In this document: positions 23,807 through 32,700 of the stretch, in pieces | Layout of the letters: each line of letters opens with the position of its first letter | Numbering within the stretch: the stretch's first letter is position 1 | DNA from: Mesorhizobium tianshanense | GTDB taxonomy: Bacteria; Pseudomonadota; Alphaproteobacteria; Rhizobiales; Rhizobiaceae | Assembly (NCBI RefSeq): GCF_007830515.1 | Contig: NZ_VLKT01000005.1 | Location: 1 to 64,000, forward strand | Direction: 5' to 3' | DNA length: 64,000 bases | Notes under the pieces: model-generated | Told to the model about the DNA's origin: nothing | The model's database searches: none | What the model saw: the letters and a program-made list of their open reading frames with translations, nothing else | Translations under genes and position numbers: made by a program

Positions 23807-24323
23807 GTCCTATCCCCTCCCAGGCCGGACAGTGCGAAATTTTCTGCGTTATCAAAGCACAGTTGCCGAAAAACTTCGAGTCGCCCGCTCGCAGGAAGAA
23901 AGCCTTCCTTCGGAGTAATCAAGAACTTTGGTAACGGCCATCCGTTTGGATGGCTGGACGCGGTAGATGGAGGTCACAGACTAGGAAAGGGACCGCGGGG
24001 GTTCTTCTAGGGGAGCCAATGAGACACCTAGCCAAAATGCTTTTTGCCGATCCTCATCGCCGGGAGCACGGCTGCGGCAGCTGACAGTTGTGACACTGTC
24101 TTATGGAGAACATCAGGAATGTTACGTCTGACGAGTCGTCGTACACGTCCCTGCACACGTTAAGTCAAACCTTTGCCAAGGGGCTTGGGCCGAGGCGGCG
24201 ACGAGTGCGAATACCATCATATGTCGTGTGGTGCGTATATCTCGGTACAGCGACGCCGTAATCGAGCAAGCTTTCAAGTCGCCAGATGGAGTTGCCAGGA
24301 TCGTTTGGCGGCTCCATCTTTCG
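23807..24323. other. Intergenic stretch with no supported gene
   Basis: About 500 bp upstream of the LuxR-type gene. No frame has a convincing start and product. A short imperfect inverted repeat, ACAGTTGTGACACTGT, lies near 24,083-24,098. The promoter of the regulator should be at the left end of this region. Confidence 0.35.
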
Positions 24324-24593
24324 TTAAGATCGCATCTCGGGCGGCCATTCCCAGTTCCTGGTGTCATAAGTGTATTTGTAGAAGTATCGCTTCATCCGGG
24401 AACCGACTTCAGTGAACCCCTCAAGTTCAGGTCCTTCAGGAATTCCACTCCCGATCAATCCGTCACGCTCTTGACCGTTCATTGGGACGAACTTCAGGGA
24501 AGTCGCCGTGCCCTCGGCGAGAGTGGTGTCGACGATCGCCCGCTGCTCCTCGCTGGGTGATGAGTGCGCTTGCGCACCTTCGGGCAGTGCCAA
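24324..24593 (-). CDS. Possible hypothetical protein
   Basis: An 89-residue frame opened by TTG at 24593, with no ribosome binding site. The C-terminal part (SRMKRYFYKYTYDTRNWEWPPEMRS) looks protein-like and rich in aromatics, but the N-terminal part is not convincing. It may be the 3' end of a decayed gene. Confidence 0.25.
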   Translation of the reverse strand: MALPEGAQAHSSPSEEQRAIVDTTLAEGTATSLKFVPMNGQERDGLIGSGIPEGPELEGFTEVGSRMKRYFYKYTYDTRNWEWPPEMRS

Positions 24594-24665
24594 GGCCGAA
24601 ACCCTACACAGAAGCGGACATCGGGTCCGCAGTCTGGACCGGCAACTCGCACCGACACCGTAGCC

Positions 24666-25946
24666 TCACCGCCCAGGACCTCCGAGCGTGGCCCGCTGCT
24701 TCTTGTTCCGTGTCTTGTTGGGATCTTCGATCGCCCCAACCGACTCGATGCATTCGGCAATATACTCCGGGGGCAGGCCGTGTTCCTTGCCACCTGCAAG
24801 GACAAAGTCCTTGTACCAGCCATAGGGTTTGAGGCGGTCGTCGATATAGTCGGGGGTGGCGAGATAGGTAAGGACCTTTCGCCTGCGACCTTTGTCGTTA
24901 ATGATCGTGACCGTCACGTGCTCGTAGCCGCTTCCGACGCCTTCGGCCTTGTCTAGTTCGGCACGTTCGGCAGGATCGAAGCTGAAAAGGACTCCGATCA
25001 CGCTATTCTCGTTGCCAGTGGCCAATGCGTTGCACTTCCCGGACTTGTCCACGCTATGCTTATGAAAACGGAGCGCATGACCCGGCAGGGTGGCGATCCC
25101 GAGTGGCTTGCAGTTCGGCATACGTTCGCGCAGGCGGGCGGTCGACATGTTGGACCCGTAGGCAAAATAGACGACGTGCTCCGGGGCCCCGGCCTCTGTG
25201 TTCTTCAGCGGCTCGATTGTGGGATTTCCCGGCTTCAGAATCGTGCGTAGCGGTACCGTCATTATGCTGCACTCGTCGGTTTCTTCGCCTTCGCGTGTGA
25301 TGATGGGCTGTCCATCCTCGAGGTCGAGGATTGGAACGGGCCTGCCGGCCCATCCGCAGTCGGCGCAGCGCGGTCGTTCCCAGAGTACCCCGGGTGCCTC
25401 AGTATTTTCGCCATGTTCGGGTTGGAGATGCCGCGAGCCGCAGTTCGGGCATTCGCGAGGAACCCCGCGCAACTCGCGAATGATCAACGATGTCGCCATG
25501 CCGATGGCGTATTGGATCAACGATTGTGCCATCTCGGCATCAATCCAGGTGGCCGACTTTGAATGCGTCAGCCAGTTTGAAAACGTCCATGCGGACTCAA
25601 GCGCACTCTTGAGGACCCCGCGACGCTCTTTGTTGGTATCGCCCGGCAGAAGATCGTTGCAGATGATCTCCGTCCACGCGCGGAAGTTCGCACGCTGTGG
25701 CGGTGTGTCTGTCCACATTGCCGCGTCCTGCGCGACGCCGATCAGCTCGAGTAGCGCCTCGCGGCAGCGAACGCCGACGGCCTGATAGTCCGAAAGGTTT
25801 TGCGCCTGTGTCACGGCGGTGCCAGCTTCTTCCATCTTCTCGAAGACAGGACCGAACGGAAGAATGCGTAGATCGCCTTCCTGTTGTTTTTCCGTACGGG
25901 GGATGCGGAGCATCAGGCCAATATGGAAGGTCAGAGCAAGGTCCAT
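24666..25946 (-). CDS. Zinc-ribbon protein fused to gamma-glutamylcyclotransferase-like domain (3' part of a frameshifted gene)
   Basis: A 426-residue frame with three parts. An N-terminal helical region (1-165) contains WTEIICNDLLPGD and SWTFSNWLTHSKSA-like sequence. A zinc ribbon near 170-205 has CPNCGS and CADCGW. A C-terminal gamma-glutamylcyclotransferase-like domain (about 265-400) begins VVYFAYGSNMSTARLRERMP and has the expected acidic residue in LDKAEGVGSGY. The GGCT fold acts on gamma-glutamyl peptides, but many fused versions are uncharacterised. The frame continues smoothly upstream of its ATG (TYSQEQFPNMDL), so the true N-terminus probably lies in the preceding, out-of-frame fragment. 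Confidence 0.65.
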   Translation of the reverse strand: MDLALTFHIGLMLRIPRTEKQQEGDLRILPFGPVFEKMEEAGTAVTQAQNLSDYQAVGVRCREALLELIGVAQDAAMWTDTPPQRANFRAWTEIICNDLLPGDTNKERRGVLKSALESAWTFSNWLTHSKSATWIDAEMAQSLIQYAIGMATSLIIRELRGVPRECPNCGSRHLQPEHGENTEAPGVLWERPRCADCGWAGRPVPILDLEDGQPIITREGEETDECSIMTVPLRTILKPGNPTIEPLKNTEAGAPEHVVYFAYGSNMSTARLRERMPNCKPLGIATLPGHALRFHKHSVDKSGKCNALATGNENSVIGVLFSFDPAERAELDKAEGVGSGYEHVTVTIINDKGRRRKVLTYLATPDYIDDRLKPYGWYKDFVLAGGKEHGLPPEYIAECIESVGAIEDPNKTRNKKQRATLGGPGR

Positions 25947-25947
25947 A

Positions 25948-26241
25948 TTAGGGAATTGCTCCTGAGAGTAGGTTTGTGCCGCCCGTGATGACCCACCAGC
26001 GATCCTTGTTGGTGTGGATGTCCCACACGTCGTGGCGGGTGTTGAGAACGGCCTCCGAGTAGACCTTCTGCATGAAAGTTACTTCGAGGTCGGGCGCCTG
26101 CCATTCAAAGTACTCCCGGACCTCCTCGATCTCGTCTTCGGTAGCTTTCAACATCAGCGGCTCCCGCGAGGGGCTCGTCGCACCGCGCTGCAAAGGGTTT
26201 TCGAAAGGCTCAACAATATACCGATGTCGCTGAGCTTTCAA
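25948..26241 (-). pseudogene. 5' part of the frameshifted GGCT-fusion gene
   Basis: This frame encodes HRYIVEPFENPLQRGA, then TEDEIEEVREYFEWQAPDLE and DIHTNKDRWWVITGG, and stops at 25948 two bases before the next ATG. Just before the stop, the neighbouring frame reads TYSQEQFPNMDL straight into the GGCT fusion. A 2-nt loss (or 1-nt gain) near 25,965-25,972 would explain this. A TTG at 26241 is the likely start by position, though without a clear ribosome binding site. The IS element begins about 45 bp upstream and may have removed the native promoter. Confidence 0.5.
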
Positions 26242-26284
26242 AATCCGGCGCGGCAACGCGGGAAGTCCGCTTTGGGTCCAGCCT

Positions 26285-27864
26285 GTGTGGAAACGCGTTG
26301 ATTTGGTAGAGTCATTCCCGATCAGCGAGGGGATTCGGGATGAAGCGGTTTGTCGAGGGCGAGGATCGCCGGCAAGCGACACTGCTTCCCGAGTGCCTGG
26401 ACGATTACGTGACGCCGGACAATCCGGTCCGGGTCGTCGAAGTCTTCATCGACGAACTCGACCTCGGCGCCGTGGGTTTTGCCGGGGTCGTGCCGGAAGC
26501 GACCGGGCGGCCTGCCTATCATCCCGCGACGCTGCTGAAGATCTATCTCTACGGCTATCTCAACCGCATCCAGTCGAGCCGCCGGCTCGAGCGGGAGACC
26601 CAGCGCAACATCGAGCTGATGTGGCTGACCGGCCGATTGATGCCGGACTTCAAGACGATCGCCGACTTCCGCCGCGACAATGGGCCGGCGATCCGCGCGG
26701 CCTGCGCCCAGTTCGTCGTGCTGTGTCGCCAGCTCAGTCTGTTCACCCGGGCTGTCGTGGCCATCGACGGGAGCAAGTTCAAAGCCGTCAACACCCGCGA
26801 CAAGAACTTCACGGTGGCCAAGGTCGCCAAGCGCATCGAGCAGGTCGAGGCCAGCATCGCGCGCTATCTGGCGGCGCTCGACCGTGCCGACCGGCAGGAC
26901 GATGATGTCGCCGAGGCCAAGACGGTGCGCCTCAAGGAGAAGATCGAGGGCCTGCGGCGGCAGATGCAGTCCCTCAAGGAGATGGGCAAGCAGGTCGAGG
27001 CCGCGCCTGACAAACAGGTCTCCCTGACCGATCCGGACGCCCGGTCGATGGCGACCAGCGGTAAGGGCACCGGCATCGTCGGTTACAATGTCCAGATGGC
27101 CGTCGATGCCGAGCACCATCTGATCGTCGCGCACGAGGTCACCAATATTGGCAGCGACCGGGCGCAACTGGCCTCGATGGGGCAAAAGGCGCGGGACGCT
27201 ACCGGGTGCGAAGAGATCACGGTGCTGGCCGACCGCGGCTATTACAACGGCGACGAGGTGCTGGCCTGCGAGGGCAGCGGAGTTTTGCCCTGCATTCCCA
27301 AGACACAGACGTCCGGCAACGCCAAGCGCGGCCTCTTCACCGTGGCCGACTTCATCTACGACGCCGGGAATGACCGCTACACCTGTCCGGCCGGCAAGCA
27401 CCTGACCAGAGGAAAGGTGCGTTCGGACCGCCGGGACAATATCGATCACTATCGCAACCTCACAGCCTGTTCGTCTTGCGCGCTCAAACCCAGGTGCACG
27501 CCCGACAAGCACAAGCGCCTGAAGCGCTGGGAACACGAAGGCGTCCTCGACAAGATGCAGGACAGGCTCGATCGCATGCCGGACGCCATGACCATCCGCC
27601 GGCAGACCGTCGAGCATCCGTTCGGAACGCTCAAGGCGTGGATGGGCAGTACCCATTTCCTCACCAAGACCCTCGAAAAGGTCAAAACCGAGATGAGCTT
27701 GCAGGTGCTCGCCTACAACATGAAGCGCATGATCAACATCTTCGGCGTCAAGCCGCTGATGACGGCAATCGCCGCCTGATCACGCCCCGCCTGCAGCGGC
27801 CTCATCGCTGCCACGCTCAAAATATAGCGGCCGGCATACGCAATCTGCAATCGCGTTTTCACAC
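26285..27864 (+). mobile_element. IS1182-family insertion sequence
   Basis: An element of about 1.58 kb carrying one complete transposase. Inverted terminal sequences are GTGTGGAAACGCG at 26285-26297 and CGCGTTTTCACAC at 27852-27864 (12 of 13 match). No clear target-site duplication was found, so the exact ends are approximate. It lies between the GGCT-fusion gene and the conjugation genes, where traG would be expected. Confidence 0.75.
26340..27779 (+). CDS. IS1182-family transposase
   Basis: A 479-residue DDE-type transposase. The N-terminal DUF772-like region includes GRPAYHPATLLKIYLYGYLN and SSRRLERETQRNIELMWLTG. The catalytic domain has VAIDGSKFKAVN (first Asp), ITVLADRGYYNGDEVLACE (second Asp) and RRQTVEHPFGTLKAWMG (Glu), with a Cys motif CSSCALKPRCT between. 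The frame is intact with no stop or shift, so the element may be active and its insertion recent relative to the decayed genes nearby. The ATG at 26340 is 55 bp inside the left inverted repeat. Confidence 0.93.
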   Translation: MKRFVEGEDRRQATLLPECLDDYVTPDNPVRVVEVFIDELDLGAVGFAGVVPEATGRPAYHPATLLKIYLYGYLNRIQSSRRLERETQRNIELMWLTGRLMPDFKTIADFRRDNGPAIRAACAQFVVLCRQLSLFTRAVVAIDGSKFKAVNTRDKNFTVAKVAKRIEQVEASIARYLAALDRADRQDDDVAEAKTVRLKEKIEGLRRQMQSLKEMGKQVEAAPDKQVSLTDPDARSMATSGKGTGIVGYNVQMAVDAEHHLIVAHEVTNIGSDRAQLASMGQKARDATGCEEITVLADRGYYNGDEVLACEGSGVLPCIPKTQTSGNAKRGLFTVADFIYDAGNDRYTCPAGKHLTRGKVRSDRRDNIDHYRNLTACSSCALKPRCTPDKHKRLKRWEHEGVLDKMQDRLDRMPDAMTIRRQTVEHPFGTLKAWMGSTHFLTKTLEKVKTEMSLQVLAYNMKRMINIFGVKPLMTAIAA

Positions 27865-28166
27865 GACCTCGGTCACAAGCGCCGGTAGCGAGGAAGGTCC
27901 GGTCTGGAGAGGAAAAACCGGCGCCGGAAAGACGGCATTGGGTCATTGCTTCCGGTAGACCTTTCTCGAACCAAGGTCCGAAGGGGTCGATTCACGCCAA
28001 TGCAAGCTGCCCATGGCCAGGTTCTGGGGAACTGGCGAAACCTCGTCATCTGACGGTCAGCACTTTCCCGCCGGCGGTTTGGGCGGATGAACCGTGTTTG
28101 CGCGGCAAGCCACGCGATGGGGGGCAGCGCTGCGATATTTGAGGTCTCCGCGCCGCCCGCCATCGG
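27865..28166. other. Stretch between the IS and traD with no supported gene
   Basis: In Ti-type transfer regions traG follows traD directly. Here about 300 bp follow traD before the IS, and no frame resembles the TraG N-terminus. traG is therefore absent, probably deleted or never present. Confidence 0.5.
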
Positions 28167-28433
28167 TCATGCCCGGTCTTGCTGTTCCTGCGCGACGGTT
28201 GGCGATTCTCCTTTGCGTTCCGCCTCGAACGCCATCTTCCCCAGCTTTGTCCAGACGCCGCGCGCATGTTTGCCGTCCTCGCTCTGGAGCTTGTCGGCCA
28301 TCCAGAGCAGCGCGCCGTAGATGGTGGCACGATCATCGCCGGTCAGGTCCACGATGCCTGCCTTGACGACGAGGCCGCCCAGTTCGATCAGGTGCCGCGT
28401 GCGCTTGCGGCGCTCGACCTGCCATGTGCGCAT
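28167..28433 (-). CDS. traD: Conjugal transfer protein TraD
   Basis: An 88-residue protein matching the small Ti-plasmid-type TraD: MRTWQVERRKRTRHLIELGG, then LVVKAGIVDL and ATIYGALLWMA. It is not the large coupling ATPase of F plasmids that shares the name. It starts 1 nt after the traC stop, so the two are one operon reading away from oriT. Such proteins are accessory DNA-processing factors of the relaxosome. Confidence 0.85.
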   Translation of the reverse strand: MRTWQVERRKRTRHLIELGGLVVKAGIVDLTGDDRATIYGALLWMADKLQSEDGKHARGVWTKLGKMAFEAERKGESPTVAQEQQDRA

Positions 28434-28434
28434 G

Positions 28435-28761
28435 TCATGCCGCGCCCGTGCTGCCCTGTGGCGATTGCGGGCCGCCCGAGTGCGTCGCAGCGCCGCCAGC
28501 GTTGCGCTCAGATGCCGGAGCAGATCGCCGCGCTCGCCCCTGGAAAAACGTCGCCCCGCGCTTCGCCCATGCCTCCCGCTTTCCGGCTTCTTTGGTCTCC
28601 GCCAGCACGATCAGCGCACCCGCCAGTTCCTCGGCGCTGAGCGCATCGGCGCCGGTGGCGATCACCAGTTCGCCAAGCTGCTGCACCTTGCGGGTCTTCA
28701 GTTCGCGCGCCCTGTCCTCCAGCGCCTTCAGTTCCGCATCAAAGTCGCGTGGTTTGCGCAT
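28435..28761 (-). CDS. traC: Conjugal transfer protein TraC
   Basis: A 108-residue protein started at ATG 28761 with GGAGACGACG upstream. It begins MRKPRDFDAELKALEDRARE and carries the helical, Lys/Arg-rich features of the Ti-type TraC relaxosome accessory protein, with a disordered Ser/Gly/Gln tail. It diverges from traA across oriT, the standard rhizobial arrangement. It likely helps TraA at nic; this is by homology of arrangement. Confidence 0.85.
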   Translation of the reverse strand: MRKPRDFDAELKALEDRARELKTRKVQQLGELVIATGADALSAEELAGALIVLAETKEAGKREAWAKRGATFFQGRARRSAPASERNAGGAATHSGGPQSPQGSTGAA

Positions 28762-28870
28762 CGTCGTCTCCATGAGTTGTCGATGCAATGATGATAGGTG
28801 AGCACTTTGCCGAATGCTCCAGGGTTGCCGGGACGGCTCGGGGCGGGCTGGTCGCTCCCGAGATTTTTTC

Positions 28871-28910
28871 GAGGGAGGGCGCGCTTATACGTCGTGCCGA
28901 CGTGGGCTTT
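28871..28910 (+). other. Origin of transfer (oriT) with nic-region core
   Basis: Between divergent traC and traA the sequence GGGCGCGCTTATACGTCG (28877-28894) closely matches the nic-region core of Ti/IncQ-type oriT sequences (GGGCGC..TTATACGTCG). It runs into a perfect inverted repeat, ACGTCG-TGC-CGACGT, at 28889-28903. Position, core and hairpin together make the call strong; the exact nick is not determined. Confidence 0.8.
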
Positions 28911-28933
28911 GTCGTGCAAATGATCCGGTCGCG

Positions 28934-31918
28934 ATGGCGATCTATCATCTTCACGTCAAGGTCATTGGCCGCAAGTCCGGCTCCAGCGCGGTGGCGTCCG
29001 CTGCCTACCGTTCGGCCTCGCGGCTGCGCGACGAGCGCATTGACCGTGTCCAGGATTTCTCCGCCAAGCGCGGCGTTGTCCATTCCGAAGTCATGCTGCC
29101 GGACAATGCGCCCGAAACATGGAGCGACCGCGAACGGCTGTGGAACGATGTCGAGGCGTTCGAGGTCAGGAAGGATGCGCAGCTTGCCCGCGAGGTCGAA
29201 TTCGCCATCCCGCGCGAGATGAGCGTGCGCCAAGGCATCGAGCTTGCCCGCGACTTCGTGCAGGCCGAATTCGTGGACCGGGGCATGATTGCCGATCTCA
29301 ATGTGCATTGGGACAGGGCAGAGGACGGCATGCCCAAGCCCCATGCCCATGTCATGCTGACCATGCGCGCGGTAAACGAAAACGGCTTCGGCCAGAAGGT
29401 GCGGGACTGGAACCGCACGGAAATGGTCGAACGCTGGCGCGAACGTTGGGCCGAATTTGCCAATGAGCGCATGGCCGAACTCGACATAGACGCGTGCATC
29501 GACCATCGCAGCCTTGAAGCGCAGGGCATCGCGCTTGAGCCGCAAAGCCAGGTCGGCGCGCCTGCGCATCGGATCGAGGATCAGGGGACCGAAGCCGACC
29601 GCGCCGAGTTGCACCGCGAGATCGCGCGCGGCAATGGCGAACGCATCATCGCTGATCCCGAGCTGGCGCTGGATGCGATCACGCATCAGCAATCGACGTT
29701 CACGCGCCGCGACATGGCAAGGTTCGCGCACCGGCACAGCGACGGGATCGATCAGTTCAACGAAGTGATGGAGGCAATAGGAAACGCGCCCGACCTGGTC
29801 GAACTCGGCAAGGATTCTCGCGGCGAGGATCGCTTCACCACACGCGACATGATCGAGGCCGAACAGCGGTTGCACCGTGCCGCCGAACTGATGGCCGAGA
29901 GGGAACGCCATGAGGTCAGCGACAGGGACAGAGAGGCGGCGCTTGCTCGCGCCGAACAGCGCGGACTGTCCCTGTCCAACGAGCAGGCCGATGCGCTGGC
30001 GCAGATCACGGACGGCCGCGATCTGGGGATCGTCGTCGGCTATGCCGGAACCGGCAAGAGCGCCATGCTGGGCGTGGCGCGGGAGGCATGGGAAGCGGCG
30101 GGCTATGAGGTCAGGGGTGCTGCACTTTCCGGCATCGCGGCGGAAAATCTGGAAAGCGGATCGGGCATCGCCTCGCGCACCATCGCCAGCATGGAACATG
30201 GTTGGGGACAGGAGCGGGACATGCTCACCACGCACGATGTTCTGGTGGTCGACGAGGTGGGCATGGTCGGCACGCGCCAGTTGGAGCGGGTGCTGTCCCA
30301 TGCTGCCGAGGCCGGAGCGAAGGTCGTGCTGGTCGGCGATCCGCAGCAGTTGCAAGCCATAGAGGCGGGCGCGGCGTTCCGCTCGATCCACGAGCGTCAT
30401 GGCGGAGCAGAAATCGGCGAGGTGCGCCGCCAGCGCGAAGGCTGGCAGCGGGACGCCACGCGCGATCTGGCGACCGGCAGGGCCGGCGAAGCGATCCGCG
30501 CCTATGACAGTCACGACATGGTGCATGAGGCCCAGACGCGCGAACAGGCCCGCGACGACCTGGTCGATCGATGGGACCGCGACCGGCAGGCGTTACCCCA
30601 CAAGAACCGCATCATCCTCACCCACACCAATGACGAGGTGCGCGCGCTCAACGAAGCCGCACGCGAACGGATGCGGGCGGCGGGCGACCTCGGTGATGAT
30701 GTGCGGATCACGGTCGAGCGCGGCGAACGGAGCTTCGCCAGCGGGGACCGCGTCATGTTCCTGCAAAACGAACGCGGCCTTGGCGTGAAGAACGGCACGC
30801 TCGGCGCCATCGAAGAGGTCAGCACGCAATCCATGTCGGTGCGCATCGATGATGGCCGTTCCGTTGACTTCGACCTCAAGGACTACGACCGCATCGACCA
30901 TGGCTATGCCGCGACCATCCACAAGGCTCAGGGCATGACCGTGGACCACACCCATGTGCTGGCGACGCCTGGCCTGGACGCCCATGGCAGCTATGTCGCG
31001 CTGTCGCGGCACCGTGACGGCATGGACCTGCATTATGGCCGCGACGACTTTGCCACGCAGGACCGGCTTGTCCGCACCCTGTCGCGCGACCGGGCAAAGG
31101 ACATGGCGTCGGATTACGAGCAACGCGATCCCGTGCAGGACTACGCCGAGCGGCGCGGCATCGCCGTGAACGCGCACGTTACGGAAATCGATCTGAAGGC
31201 CGAGCCGGACCAGCGGCGCATCATTCTCTACGGCCGGAACCTGCCGGCAGAGAGCGCACCGCCCGATCACGCTGCCATAGAGCGGCCGGAAAGGGAAAGC
31301 GTCGGGATCGAAGCGGGCCGCGAAGCGAACATTGCGGAAAGAGAGATCGCGAAAGACCCCGAGGAAGAATTGCGCCGCGCCCGTACGCGGGCGCTCATCC
31401 GCCATGCCCGCGCCGTCGGCGTGATCTTCGACGCGGACGATGCCGGCCGCAAGGCAAGCCCCGGAGAATGGAATGAACTGGTCGATGCCCGCAGGGAGTT
31501 CGATCATGTGCGGCCGCATGGCTGGCAGGATGTCGAAGCCGCTTACGCCAAGGACGAGAGCCTTGCCCGCGAGGCCGGATCGGGCAAGGTCAACCGCGCC
31601 ATTCGCGCTCTCCAGCTCGAAACCGAACTGCGCATCGATCCGAGCCGCCGCGCGGATCGCTTCGTGGAGCGCTGGCAGAAGCTCGACCAAGCCAGCCAAC
31701 GCCAGTATCAGGGCGGCGACATGGCCGGCTACAAGGCAACCCGGTCGGCGATGGGCGACATGGCCAGAAGCCTCCAACGCGATCCGCAGCTTGAATCCAT
31801 CCTTGCCGGCCGCAAACAGGACCTCGGCATCTCGTTCGAATCAGGCCGCAGCCTTGGTCGCGAACTCGCCTTCCATCATGGGCTGGGGCTCGGCAGGGGG
31901 CGAGGCATCGGACTCTAG
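28934..31918 (+). CDS. traA: TraA relaxase/helicase (MobA/MobL family)
   Basis: A 994-residue conjugative relaxase. The N-terminal relaxase domain has a candidate catalytic Tyr in SAAYRSASR (Tyr25) and the metal-binding His triad in DLNVHWDRAEDGMPKPHAHVM (His125, 137, 139). A helicase domain follows with Walker A GYAGTGKS (369-376), Walker B VVDEVGMVG (about 438-446) and a UvrD-like motif in YAATIHKAQGMTVDHTHV. The charged C-terminus is typical. ATG 28934 (MAIYHLHVKVI) matches the family start. It should nick at the adjacent oriT and lead the transferred strand. Length is somewhat below the roughly 1,100 residues of Ti plasmid TraA, but no domain is missing. Confidence 0.93.
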   Translation: MAIYHLHVKVIGRKSGSSAVASAAYRSASRLRDERIDRVQDFSAKRGVVHSEVMLPDNAPETWSDRERLWNDVEAFEVRKDAQLAREVEFAIPREMSVRQGIELARDFVQAEFVDRGMIADLNVHWDRAEDGMPKPHAHVMLTMRAVNENGFGQKVRDWNRTEMVERWRERWAEFANERMAELDIDACIDHRSLEAQGIALEPQSQVGAPAHRIEDQGTEADRAELHREIARGNGERIIADPELALDAITHQQSTFTRRDMARFAHRHSDGIDQFNEVMEAIGNAPDLVELGKDSRGEDRFTTRDMIEAEQRLHRAAELMAERERHEVSDRDREAALARAEQRGLSLSNEQADALAQITDGRDLGIVVGYAGTGKSAMLGVAREAWEAAGYEVRGAALSGIAAENLESGSGIASRTIASMEHGWGQERDMLTTHDVLVVDEVGMVGTRQLERVLSHAAEAGAKVVLVGDPQQLQAIEAGAAFRSIHERHGGAEIGEVRRQREGWQRDATRDLATGRAGEAIRAYDSHDMVHEAQTREQARDDLVDRWDRDRQALPHKNRIILTHTNDEVRALNEAARERMRAAGDLGDDVRITVERGERSFASGDRVMFLQNERGLGVKNGTLGAIEEVSTQSMSVRIDDGRSVDFDLKDYDRIDHGYAATIHKAQGMTVDHTHVLATPGLDAHGSYVALSRHRDGMDLHYGRDDFATQDRLVRTLSRDRAKDMASDYEQRDPVQDYAERRGIAVNAHVTEIDLKAEPDQRRIILYGRNLPAESAPPDHAAIERPERESVGIEAGREANIAEREIAKDPEEELRRARTRALIRHARAVGVIFDADDAGRKASPGEWNELVDARREFDHVRPHGWQDVEAAYAKDESLAREAGSGKVNRAIRALQLETELRIDPSRRADRFVERWQKLDQASQRQYQGGDMAGYKATRSAMGDMARSLQRDPQLESILAGRKQDLGISFESGRSLGRELAFHHGLGLGRGRGIGL

Positions 31919-32049
31919 ACCCCGTCCGATTTGCCGCCGTTTCCACGTCACCCTACGACGCGGCAGCGATCCCTCTTGCGCGCCCGTATCGGCGCGCCCT
32001 GTCTGGTCTCGACAGTTGTCAGAAACGGCCAACAAGAGGCGGGCCAGCC

Positions 32050-32265
32050 ATGCGCGAACCAGACCGTATCATTCGGCTCAAAACCGTCCTTGTCCGGACC
32101 GGGCTGTCGCGGTCCACCATCTACCGCAAGATCGCCGAAGGCACCTTCCCGGCCCAGATCAGGATCAGCGTCAACGGCGCGGGCTGGCATGAATCCGACA
32201 TCAACAGATGGATCGCCGACCCCGTCTCCTGGCGGCCAAAGAACGAGTTCGACTTCGATGACTGA
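32050..32265 (+). CDS. alpA: AlpA-family excisionase/regulator
   Basis: A 71-residue MerR/Xis-like winged-helix protein: RLKTVLVRTGLSRSTIYRKIAEGTFPAQIRI, then GWHESDINRWIADP. AlpA-type proteins regulate integrase genes or act as recombination directionality factors in mobile elements. It follows traA by about 130 bp in the same orientation. It is a good candidate for controlling excision of the element, though a directionality factor for a serine integrase would normally be of another family. Confidence 0.85.
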   Translation: MREPDRIIRLKTVLVRTGLSRSTIYRKIAEGTFPAQIRISVNGAGWHESDINRWIADPVSWRPKNEFDFDD

Positions 32266-32700
32266 TCGCGCGGCTTAGGCCGAAGTGCAAGTAGTCGTGG
32301 TAGTGCGAAAATGGCCCAATGCACCAAGGACTGCCGCGATATGGCCGCTTCGCGCCCTATTGCGGTCGTTCGGCTGTCAATTGATCGCCCCCGAAAGCTG
32401 TCGCTAACCTAGCTCACGCCTGATCGTCGGCAATTGGGTGGCTAATCGCGAAACGCGTGCTCAGATGATTTCGTGATAGCGGATTCGACAAGTCTAAGGC
32501 TTGTCAGCCGACTTCTTTGGCTCATGCTCGACTAATTTGGTCGCCGCACACTAGACTTTTCGCTACCGGCCCACGCTGGCAGCATGCTACACGACGTTAG
32601 TCTCGAACAAGCGACCCGGAACGAATCAATCCTCCTCTTTTAGTTTGGAAATAGAAGGTATTTTTCGTATTGGCTTGGTCACTCGGTCCGCTAAAACAAA
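32266..32700. other. Intergenic boundary between transfer genes and defence-like island
   Basis: About 430 bp without a supported gene. A hairpin, GACAAG-TCTAAGG-CTTGTC, lies near 32,487-32,505. The last 70 bp are AT-rich and probably hold the promoter of the GASH-like gene (TTGGAAATAGAAGG...). Confidence 0.4.

Noticed and set aside
26322..27656. 444-codon minus-strand frame over the IS transposase
   Set aside because: Antisense shadow of the intact IS1182 transposase with no start signal.
28739..30526. 595-codon open frame on the minus strand
   Set aside because: It is the antisense shadow of traA and lies across oriT; its translation has no domain and mirrors GC-rich codon structure of traA.
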